A stretch of 64,000 nt of DNA from Dillenia suffruticosa (lineage: Eukaryota; Streptophyta; Magnoliopsida; Dilleniales; Dilleniaceae). Positions 12,666 to 22,277 of this stretch are shown here, one piece after another. Position numbers and translations under genes: made by a program. The notes below the pieces were generated by a model, which had not been told where the DNA came from, made no database searches, and worked only from the letters and a program-made list of their open reading frames with translations. The number at the start of each line of letters is the position of its first letter. Within the stretch, counting starts at the first letter, position 1. Where the stretch lies: assembly GCA_033439265.1 (NCBI GenBank), contig JAVTVX010000019.1, forward strand, positions 7,447,501 to 7,511,500, written 5' to 3'.

Positions 12666-12959
12666 TGTAACAAACTATGGCTAGTGGTTAATCATAATTA
12701 GAAATATTAGTTAGTAGTTAAAACATTAGTAGTAGTTAATAGAAATAGTTAAATAGTTAATAAAAATAGTATAAATAATAATGTCAAGACATGTATTGGT
12801 ATAGAATTGAATGTAATGAAATAAAATCTCTATTTCTCTCTTTCTCCCTCTCTATCTCTTTATAGTCTTTTTCTCTTTATCTCTCAATTCTCTCTCTTTC
12901 TCTCTCTCCCTCTTTCGATCTTTCTATACATTTTTCTCTCTCTAGAGAGGATTATTATA
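12666..12959 (+). repeat. 3' LTR of the short retroelement
   Basis: A 294-bp direct repeat of 11622-11912, beginning tgtaaca and ending attattata, followed by the target duplication gtatc. Confidence 0.88.
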
Positions 12960-13253
12960 GTATCGTCAATTTGATCACGTCCACAAGTACAAATATTGAC
13001 CTTCGGACCTTGTACATGTATAAATAATATTTAAAACTACTTTAATAACTAAACACAAACATTATCTTAAAATAGAAATGTCAATATAGTCTTTTGTGCA
13101 TACTAAATAATAAAACTAATAAATAATTAGGACCTAATCCCAAAAATATCATGGGTAGACAATGGAGGTATACATGTTAAAATTAATTGTGAATAGGTAT
13201 ATGAGTGAGGACCTAGCAGATTAGCAATTGAGAAAAGTTTGAGATGATACATT

Positions 13254-14208
13254 CACTACAAGAAAATACGCTATCAGCGACAGAAAATTATTGACGAAAA
13301 AAATCTGTCGGTAATAGTGACGGATTTGCGATGAATTAATATCGGATTAAATTAGTGATGGAATCCGTCGCTAATGTGGTAAACAGTAATAAAAAAAATC
13401 GTACAGTTATCAGCAACGGATTACCGACGAAAATTTTACCGACAGATTACGGACGAAAATTTTACCGATGAATTTTTTATTTTTTAATTTTTTAATTTTT
13501 AAATTTTTTAATTTTTTAATTTTTTTAAAAAAAATTCTTTTTCTTTTTCTTGTTATTTTATTTTGTACAAAAATAATATAATTTTAAAAAAATATATTAT
13601 TTTATTTTAAGCTAATTATTTATTAATTTATTATTTTATAATAAATTATCATTTTATATTATTTTATTATTATTAAAAAAATTGTGATCTAAAGATAACA
13701 AATAAAAAAAAACAATATAAGCAGATGTGTAGGTGTGGTCTGATAGTTGTAATGCTGTTGAACTTTTTCCCAGTGTTGGAGCAAGGAATTTTCACAAGTT
13801 AAAGGAGGCAACACACGGTCGGGCAGGCACGGGCCAGGGAGGGCGTGGAGTGGGCAGGGGCGCGGGGTGGAGGTGGGTAGGTCAGCGTGCTGGCCAGGGC
13901 GGGCGTGGGGCCGCATACATTCTCCTTATAACTCAAAAATCAGCGATTGATTGAAATCCGTCGCTATTTTTTTTTTTTATCAACGATGGATTTTTTTCTG
14001 TCGCTAATCATCACTGATGGATTTTTTCTGTCACTAATTCGTTGCTAATTTTAGCGACGAATAGTATTCCATTGTTAATATTTAGCTGGATGGCTTTCAA
14101 CGACAGATTTTTTTCCGTCGTTAATTTATTACTGAAAGATATCAGCGACTGATTTTTTATTTTCAGCGACTGATTTTTCCATCGTTGAAAATATATTTTC
14201 TAGTAGTG
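13254..14208. mobile_element. non-autonomous CACTA element, 0.95 kb
   Basis: The left end is cactacaagaaaatacgc and the right end is gaaaatatattttctagtagtg, giving good CACTA inverted termini. The flanking triplets att and atc match at 2 of 3 positions. Subterminal repeats are of the agcgacagaaa / cgtcgctaat type. The centre carries a tRNA-like module (A-box-like tggtctgatag at 13736-13746, with the B box degraded) followed by GC-rich gggcaggcacgggccaggg-like sequence to about 13910. There is no transposase. Confidence 0.82.
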
Positions 14209-14913
14209 ATCGTTAAAACAACTACTTTGGACTTAACACATATGGAGTTACGTTGTGTGGAATCAGGAAAAGAACTAAAAATATGTGATATGATGGGGAG
14301 GGGGGACTGGTTGGATAAGTGGTGATGAGATTCAGAATATATTAGTTGAGAAGCATTAGAGCACTCTTGATTACAATAAAAAAACATAAAACCACTATTG
14401 ATCAATCTACAAAGGACAACACACGATAAAAATTGTAGCTATTAATTTTCAAAAGGAATCTTGAAACGAGGTCTTCAAATGTACGCATAGACACTATTGC
14501 ATAGTTTGTGGACGAAAAATCAAAAAGAAAAAAAAATCTAATGTTAGTAATTGATCCATTTTTACATAATACTTCGTCGCACTTTAACGGATAGATGAAA
14601 GGTGAACTAATACATTTTATCTAATTCAAAAATAAATACTAGCCAAGATTGTTGGAATTCATTCATTCATGTTACCTTTTTTATGTGCATTTTACCACCA
14701 AAAATTAAACTCTAAATTCATCATTTTTGGGAGTAATTCCTCGACATCTTCAGATGAATCGAATCAGTTGCCTCTCTATACACCTTTTTCTTGCTTGAGA
14801 ATTTGCATTAAAAGCTATCAAGGGAAAACAAAAGCACTCGAGTAAACTCATAAAATTTAGAAATCCTTATCACTCATAATACCAATAAGACGCATACCTT
14901 TATATTAAAGCAA
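14209..14913. other. spacer between CACTA copies
   Basis: No gene is recognisable. The final triplet caa (14911-14913) is the left target duplication of the next element. Confidence 0.4.
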
Positions 14914-15391
14914 CACTACAAAAAAATACGATTTTATTCATGGATTTTTGCGACGGAAAAAATTCGTCGTCATTTTGCGACGGAAAAAATTCGTCGTCAT
15001 TTTGCGACGAATTTAGTGATAAAAACTTTTTCGTCGCTAATTTGTCACAAAATTTGCGACGAAAATGAACTCGTGGCTAAATTAGTGACGGACACATCAT
15101 TCGTAGCTAAATTCGTCGCTAATTAGTGACGAAAAAATTTTCGTGACTAAATTCGTCGCTAATTGGCGACAAAAAATTTTTCGTTACAAATTTTGTGGCT
15201 AAATTTTACCACGGATTTAAAATCCGTCACAAAATTTAATCTTTTTTAAATAAAATTTTATTTTTTCTATTTTACTTTTTATTTTATCAATATATTATAT
15301 TTAAGTTAAAAATATTATTGTATTGATAACTTTAATTTTATTTATATTATTTTATTCAATAATACAAAATTTTTAATTAAATATTAATCCG

Positions 15392-15540
15392 GATATGCTG
15401 GGCGCCGGGCATAGGCAGGGGCGCGAGCCGGGGATAGGCAGGGGCGCGCGCCTGCGCGGGCGCCGCGCATGCACGCACGGGCGCCTGGCGCAGGCAGGGG
15501 CGCGTACCTGCCTGGGCACCCGCGCCCTGCTCGCGCCCTT
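15392..15540. repeat. extreme GC island of ggcaggggcgcg repeats
   Basis: About 150 bp of very high GC made of degenerate repeats of gggataggcaggggcgcg and gggcgcc, embedded in DNA that is mostly A and T. It lies inside the 14914-16410 CACTA copy. It has no convincing coding content. Confidence 0.85.
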
Positions 15541-15644
15541 TTAATTAATATTATTTTAGGTTGGTGGTTTAAATAAAAAAGTTATTATATTTATTATTTA
15601 AATTGTTATTATATATTATTTTATTATTATTAGAAAAATGTGAA

Positions 15645-15952
15645 TGAAAGATAATAAGTAAAAAAAAAATTTATATCACATAATTTATTTGGTTTGGTAG
15701 TTTACAGGTTTATGCGTGTGCGTGTAGGTGCAGGTGTGCAGGAGTTCGAACCACGGTGGCCGCAAAGCGGCATTTTCCAGCAATTAAGTGAGGAGAGCTG
15801 GAGCAGGGGTGCTAGCTCGGGCGGGCGGGGGTGTTGGCTCGGGCGGGCGGGCAGGTTGCAGGTTGGTGCTTGCTCGGGTGGGGGGGTGGGTGGGGCCTGT
15901 CCAGGCACGTGGCTCCAGGCTTGTGCTGGCTTGTGGGCAGGGCATTTGGAAT
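15645..15952 (+). other. tRNA-like module plus G-rich tail inside CACTA element
   Basis: After agataataagtaaaaa comes the A-box-like tggtttggtag (15690-15700) and then gagttcgaacc (15742-15752), a near-perfect B box, 52 bp apart. The attached tail is cattttccagcaattaag, then gctcgggcgggcgggg repeats. A long open frame here (15694-15999) follows only from high GC and lacks any recognisable domain. Confidence 0.6.
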
Positions 15953-16410
15953 CAGCGACGGATTTGAATTCAGCGACGGATTTTTTTATTCGTCGCTAAA
16001 TTAAGGACAGATAATTTTTCGACAGATTTTTATTTTCCTAAATTAATAACGGATTTTAGCGACAAAAATTATTCGTTGCTAAATTTAGCAACGAATTTTA
16101 GATTTTCGTCGCTAAATTTAGCAACGGATTTTTTTATGTCGCTAATTTAGCGACAAATAATTTTTCGTCGCTAAATTTTATGACGAATTTTAGCGATGAA
16201 AAATTATTTGTTCTAAATTTAGTGGCAGATTTCAGATTTTTGTCGCTAAATTTAGCAACGGATTTCTAATTTTCGTTACTAAATTTTTGTGACGCGTTAT
16301 TAGCGAAGAAAAATTTTTCGTCGCTAAATCCATTGTTAATGTTTTTAGCGAAGAATTTTTTTTAATTTTCGTCACTAAAGTTGTGGCTAAAAAATTGCTT
16401 TTTTGTAGTG

Positions 16411-19163
16411 CAAGAAGAAAACAAATAGACAACGTGTGCAAAGATAATATAAAGAAAAAAAATAAGAGAGAAATAGTGACACAACTTTTTAGATAAAAAC
16501 TCTCTATAGTTGTTTGAACCAGGCTTCCACATCTTATCCTTTTTAGGATAATTATGTTATTACAGTAGGATCTCTATGAAGACTATCTATCCATGTCTTT
16601 ACTTAACTGGATTGTGTTATGCTTTCTCCTAACTTAAACTTAGTTGAATAGCTCTCCCTTACTTAGTCATTAGATTCAAATTATCAAAACAAGGAAGGAA
16701 GATCTACTACTTTTATTTGATTTTTCAACAAATTTCAACCTATTTTTTTATTAGTATGATTTTGATGTAAAGTACTAAAAGCCGGAGGGCCATTAACTAG
16801 ATGTTAACTTTATGCTATAAGCTTATGCTATGATAGAGAGTGAAAAATTATAAAGTTTAAGTATCAAAGTGAATTTAATCTTCACGTTGGATTGGCTTTT
16901 AGTCTGATAGGAAAGATCAACTCTATTTGATTAAAGGGGAATCGAGGCTTTTAATTGCATGTGTAACCAAAACCATGTTCCCTACTTTCAATCAAGACTT
17001 TGAATACATCAAGAACAATAATCAAAACTCACGACAATTGACCTATAAGAACCCCTTACGCGCAAGGGAAAAATTAAGAAAGAGTTGTAATTGAAAGCTT
17101 AATAAATTATATGGTAATGGTTTTAGAGTCAGAGATCGATCCCCAAAATCTTTCAATCGAAAAAGAAAAACTTTTTGGTTGTGGTTATCTACCCATCGGA
17201 AAAGACAAAGTCTTCACTTTTCAATTGAGTATAATCTATCTCTTCCAATCAATTCTCACTTTGATCCTCAATCAGGGATATATTAAAATTTTATTCTAAT
17301 ATTAGTAGCAGTGATGGCGACATCTATCTTTCTTTCGAAGGTGATAGGCATTGCCAAAGAAAGAACTCTAAACTCAATCTTCTACATAAACCTCTATATT
17401 AGCTAAGCCTCTTACCCTTTGTCCATTCACTTCTTTAATACGGGAAATGGGGATAAGCTTGATTGAGGAAATTTGCCATACTTTGGGTGCAAAACAATCG
17501 ATCTCTAGCTTTTGACTAAGTTAACTAAGCTTAGAAAGGATCAATCTAACTAAAAGATATATTTCTTATAGCAAGGTATCCAAAGAAAGAAAATTTAGAA
17601 ACAAAAAAGAACTAAAGTTTGTCTAAAAATTGAGGACAAGCAAACGACTTTCTGGAATCGATAACTCCCATTACAAGTAAAAAGAATCTAATCTCAATCC
17701 CTAGTGGCACGAGGTGGCTAGATGTATTTTTTTTTGGCTCAGCTTATATGCGATTACCACAATCATGAGTTTGAGTAAGACAGTTCGATATCTCAGTCAT
17801 GACCTATGAGCTCTGCCCGATGAACTTAAGCTTTCTTTAGAAGGAAGGCTTCCCCAACTTATATCATTCATATCCAAATGTATTAAAAAAAAGGTAAGAA
17901 GGGCCCTTAGAGTTAGCTACTTTTTCTATGATCATACTTTGGTCTCCCATTGGTCACCTCCTTTCCTGCTCTATCTTCATCGGGATTCAGGACGTTTTTA
18001 AGGTTCCATTTTTTATGCACCTACTCTTGAAGTTATTTATAACCTATCTTCTGTTGGTTCAATCCCTCATCATTTTGTCTTGAGTAAGAGGTCGAGTAGT
18101 ATCAAATAGTACTTTCATGGATGACTTGCTTACTCTGAATTGGGATGTATAATTAGAAAATAAAGGAAAAAAAAGATAAATTGTGCAAAAATCTATACTT
18201 TTTTTATTTCTTTCATGGGGTTAATTGTTTAGATTCTGTTAATCATTAAAAATTAGCATTCTTCTTTCAAAACAAGGCCATTTATTCCTTTTTTGTTTAG
18301 TATTCTTGGTCGTGCTTCTATGTATATATGGGGTAAGCTCTACGTTGCTGCATAATACACAATATGGGAGGGTAGATCTCTTAATGGACTATTGTAAGTT
18401 CTAAATCGTATTAGTTAGAATATGGTTTCGGATATTGATTGGTATAACACAAAAAAAATAAGAGCACTTATTAGAATTGCCTTTAATACACATTATGTGA
18501 ATAGTAAGCTTAATTTTTGTACGATATCTCTCCGTTCTGTAATTTGTCCATGAAAGATGAAAATTGCTAGGCTCTCTCTTTAGGATGGAACCTTAGTTTA
18601 GTATAGGCTAGCGCCTTATTTCAATTCTTTTTTGTAGAGCACATACATGTCAACTCCTTTTATAAGAGGACTCTTAGTTCAACTTTAAGGGTCCAACCTT
18701 TTTTCTTTTATTTATGCAATTTGTCATTTGCTTCATGAAAGCATTTAGAGATATGTACATTGCTAAAGCTCTCTCTACTATATCATAGGATACCTTCCAC
18801 TTAGTAAGAAAATGTTATACTATTGCTCAATCTTAGGCAAAAATTGACTTTTCAATTCTTGATCTCTAATAGTCCAAATTTTTCTTAGATAACCTAAGGG
18901 ATGATTGAAAAGTGGATGCAAATGTAATGGTTCAAGATACCGAAGTTTAATAACTACAATACGGTCAACGACTTAGATCACCTCTTGTCATCCTTTTTTG
19001 GGGATTGTCGATGTCTTGACTTCCGACCTAGCTTATTAATCCATCTTTGTGGTAAGTTATAGAAAGAGAAGCATTCAGGTGGAACTCATCTTTCCCCTTT
19101 TCTCCGTTTAGCCTAATCTTACTTTCACAAAAGGAAATAACTAACTTTAGCTTAGTTCTAATA
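16411..19163. other. old repeat-like intergenic DNA
   Basis: 2.7 kb with no identifiable gene, LTR pair or terminal repeat. Phrases such as gaaagaactctaaactc suggest the remains of an old retroelement, but nothing can be assigned. It appears to be continuous with 24675 onward once the hAT element is removed. Confidence 0.35.
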
Positions 19164-19974
19164 CTTGACACTCGGGTGACGGGGGTTCGGTTTGAACTGT
19201 GAACCGAACCGGAACCAGTTGTCCAAAAACCGAACCGGAATCATTTTTTTGGTTCTGGTTAAAAAATCGAAATCGAAACTGGAGACTTATAGCTCGGTTC
19301 TAATTTTTGATTTTTAAAAATCAGGACCGGAACCAAAACTGAATCTTTTTTTATTGAAATTAGAATTGAATTTTTGAAAACAAGTGGTTTTTGTTTTTAC
19401 GAGAGCTAAAGTCACTTTAAAAATCGAATTAGAATTCATTGTTTTTATACAAGGATCTAATTTATTTAAAATTCAATTTTTTTTATTGTTCTATCCCAAC
19501 AATGAGCATACACAAGAATCAAAATCATTTAAAATTCAAAATTTTTATTATTGTGTCACAACAATGAACATGCATAGGGATGAAAGTCATTCAAAATTCA
19601 AAATTTTCATTGTTGCGTTACAGTCATAACATTGAATAACACCATTGTTGTGTCATAAAATTCAAATTTTAAATTTTTTGTAATTACATTTATACCCTTC
19701 AAAACTAGTTGTTATATAATTTTTAGAAGAATAATTTTAATCCTAAAAAGTGTAAAACATTTATAAATACCACTACAATTTCATTTCCCTTCATAAATCA
19801 ATTCTCATTTTTTACTTCTTATTATTAATATACTCTCGGAACTTTATTTTAATTCACATTTTTAATTTCTCCACTCTCAATTGATATTTTGAATTTTTCA
19901 TTCTCTCTTATATTCAATTGCACATTTTTTCGATTTCTAATTCTATTCGATTTCATTTATCAAAAAAGTATATT

Positions 19975-20729
19975 GAGTGGTAGAGATTAGTGATAGAAAT
20001 TTTAACGACAGATTACAGATAGAAATTTTACAAACGGATTAGCGATGGATTTTTTTAATTTTTTAATTTTTTAATTCTTTTGATTTTTTTAATTTTTTTC
20101 AATTTTTTAATTTTTCTTCTCTTTTACTATTTTATAATTCTTTTTATTTTTTCTTTTATTTATTTTATTTTTTCTTTTATTCTATTATTTTATTCTTCAA
20201 TTTAATGGATAAATCAAAAAAATAATTTGCTATTCTATCTTAATTAATCAAAGAAATATTTTATTTTTTTATTTAGCGCAAATTTAATCAATATCGATTT
20301 CAAACGGTTAGAAAAATTTAATAAGAATATCCAATGAAAAAAATTACCCCAAGGTAAAGAAAAAAAAAAGATGAGAGAGAGATAAAAAAAATGTAAGAAG
20401 TTAGTATTAAAAAAATAAGTGAGAGTTAGATAATAAATTAAAAAAAAAGAGAAAATATCACAACAGGGATTGTGGCATAGTGGTTGGAGATCTCATCATC
20501 CATGCGGGAGGTGTAGGTTCAATTCCAATAGGTGACATTTTTCACAGTTCTGCAAGTTCGACGAAATTTTTAATGATGGAAATAATGTATCGTTGATAAT
20601 TTAGTGACAGATAAATTCCATCAGTAATATTTAGTGGGATGATTTTTAGCAATGAAAATTTTCTATCGTAATCCGTCGCGATTACTCTTTAGCGACGGAA
20701 TCTTTACTATCAACGATAGATTAGTAGTG
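19975..20729. mobile_element. non-autonomous CACTA element nested in the hAT
   Basis: The left end is degenerate (gagtggtagagattagtgat, from cactactag-like) and the right end is gattagtagtg. A perfect 3-bp duplication att flanks it (19972-19974 and 20730-20732). It holds agcgacggaat-type repeats near the right end, ttttttaatttt runs and a tRNA-like module at 20425-20560. Because it lies within the hAT, it inserted later than the hAT. Confidence 0.75.
20425..20560 (+). other. tRNA-like (pol III A/B box) module inside nested CACTA
   Basis: tggcatagtgg at 20475-20485 is an A box, and ggttcaattcc at 20518-20528 is a B box one base off consensus. They are 43 bp apart, which is tRNA spacing. It is followed by atttttcacagttctgcaag. 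This is the best-preserved A box of the four modules. The acceptor stem does not pair, so it is tRNA-derived rather than a tRNA gene. Confidence 0.65.
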
Positions 20730-21732
20730 ATTTTTCTACACAATAACTCAACACATAAATATTGAAGTTGAAAATGATGATGATGAAGAGATATGTACAA
20801 AAAAAATATTGAAATCCTATTTTTAAGGTACATTTTAAAAAAGATCGTTTGCCAATTAGTTCAATACAAATTATTTGCAATTAATATGGGAAATAATTCA
20901 AATTCAAAAAACGTGGACGATATGGGATATTTAAAAATCATTTGAATAACAAACATCCAACCGAAGTTTTTTCGTGATAGATCACAAACTCAAAAATTCA
21001 GATTTGTATTTTCTAATTCTTCTTCTCTTTTTATCTACTTTGATGAAAAAAATATGAAAGAATTATATAAAATGATTGCTATTAAATATTTATCTTTTAG
21101 TTTTGGTGAAAAAATATGATTCATTAATTATTACCAAAATGTTTTAAATTTTTCCATAAAATGTGTGTCTAGAACTACTGTTATACATACAACTCTTAAA
21201 CTTTATAAAAGGGAAAAAAATAATTTACAAAAGTTTTTCCAAAAATTTTAATGATCAGATTTCTATATATGTGATACTTGACGTTATCATTGGCAAAAAC
21301 ATCCGTTTATGACTATTACATGTTATTGGATTGATAATAATTGAAATATCCATAAACATACAGTTGAAAATATTTATAAAATCATTAGTTCAATTTTACA
21401 AGAATATTACTTAGTGAATAAAATTTTTTCTATTGGTTTTGATAATGTTTTTGCTAATACTGTTTTTGTTAGACATTTAGAAAATATTTGTAAATCTTGT
21501 TTTGGTGGTTAATTTTTTCATATAAAATGTTTATGTCATATATTAAATTTATGTGTTTAAGATGGATTAAGATATCTTGAAATTATCTTACCCCTATTAA
21601 AAATATAATTTTTTATTTATGGAATCATCCATAACTAACGAAAGATTTGTAAAGAAAATGGAAAAAGTCTAAAAATGTTCCAATACTTTGGAATTCAACT
21701 TATGAATTATTAAATGAATTATTTTCTTATAG

Positions 21733-21844
21733 ACAATTATTATGTGTTTTTTTTTTTATTACATGAGATTCGAATACTAGATCATGAGTTAGGAGAGGGA
21801 ATTCTGACCTTAGACCGTCCCCTTGGGGACACAATTGTTATATG
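21733..21844 (-). mobile_element. tRNA-derived SINE insertion with target duplication
   Basis: An 84-bp insertion (21747-21830) splits the hAT transposase relic. On the minus strand it starts ggggacggtctaaggtcag (A-box-like), has tattcgaatctc (B-box-like) and ends in a poly-A of about 11 (the T-run at 21747-21757). It is flanked by imperfect 14-bp duplications acaattattatgtg (21733-21746) and acaattgttatatg (21831-21844). Poly-A, pol III boxes and target duplication together define a SINE. Confidence 0.72.
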
Positions 21845-22277
21845 CTTTTATTGCAAATATTGTTAATTCTATTGTTGTATATTCACAATAATGGAATGCT
21901 TGTGAAAAAAAATTTAAATTTAATAAAAGTGTTTAACGATGTTACATATACATTGTCCAGAGTTTATTATCCTATATTTTCATTATTTTTACTAGAAATT
22001 ATTAATATTGTAAATGCTATGCAAAAGTGTGAAAATGATAAAAATTTAGAAGATACAATTTATCTAATGAAAATAAAATGGTGCAATCATTTTTATGAAA
22101 TTTCTGGCATTTATCTTGTTGCTATTGTTTTTTGTCGTAGATGTAAATTAGATGGCTTATTTAATTATTTAACTTTCTATGTTGATTATTTAAGAATAAA
22201 TGATTTTGATGTTGCACAAAATATAAATTATATTAGAAAATTAATTTTTGATATATATGTTGAATTTAGTGTGACAT

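Larger units (their letters stand above)
11617..12964 (+). mobile_element. short LTR retrotransposon (TRIM/LARD-like), complete with target duplication
   Basis: Two LTRs (11622-11912, 291 bp; 12666-12959, 294 bp) are highly similar, including their tail of tctctatttctctctttc-type pyrimidines. Combining the two copies, the ends are TGTAACA...TGTTACA. A 5-bp target duplication, gtatc, flanks the element perfectly (11617-11621 and 12960-12964). The primer-binding site tggtatcagag at 11916 matches the 3' end of initiator Met-tRNA, and a purine tract precedes the 3' LTR. The 753-bp interior holds only a 43-codon gag-like start at 11965 (MQESTMEIKGNHF...) and a small tandem repeat. No protease, RT or integrase is present, so it is an internally deleted, non-autonomous element that needs proteins in trans. 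Confidence 0.9.
14914..16410. mobile_element. non-autonomous CACTA element, 1.5 kb, perfect target duplication
   Basis: Begins cactacaaaaaaatacg and ends gcttttttgtagtg, with a perfect 3-bp duplication caa on both sides (14911-14913 and 16411-16413). The subterminal regions (14930-15230 and 15950-16370) are dense arrays of gcgacgaa/ttcgtcgctaaat motifs. The interior holds an extreme GC island (15392-15540), an A/T stretch, a tRNA-like module (15690-15752) and a second G-rich block (15795-15940). There is no coding capacity. This is the best-preserved copy of the family in the window. Confidence 0.9.

Noticed and set aside
13689-13954. Overlapping open frames on both strands
   Set aside because: Same cause as the 15.7-kb block: GC-rich repeat in a transposon.
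15694-15999. 100-codon open frame in the G-rich block
   Set aside because: It results from high GC and few stops; low complexity with no domain, inside a CACTA element.
6360-16380. CRISPR-like array in the short gcgacgga repeats
   Set aside because: Repeats alternate in orientation, lack regular unique spacers, and lie within CACTA termini in a plant genome.
16411-19163. Organellar DNA insertion or LTR retrotransposon interior
   Set aside because: No recognisable organellar gene, LTR pair, primer-binding site or polyprotein motif was found.
20461-20535. A genuine tRNA gene
   Set aside because: A and B boxes are present, but the acceptor stem does not pair, no anticodon arm closes, and the module recurs inside four transposons.
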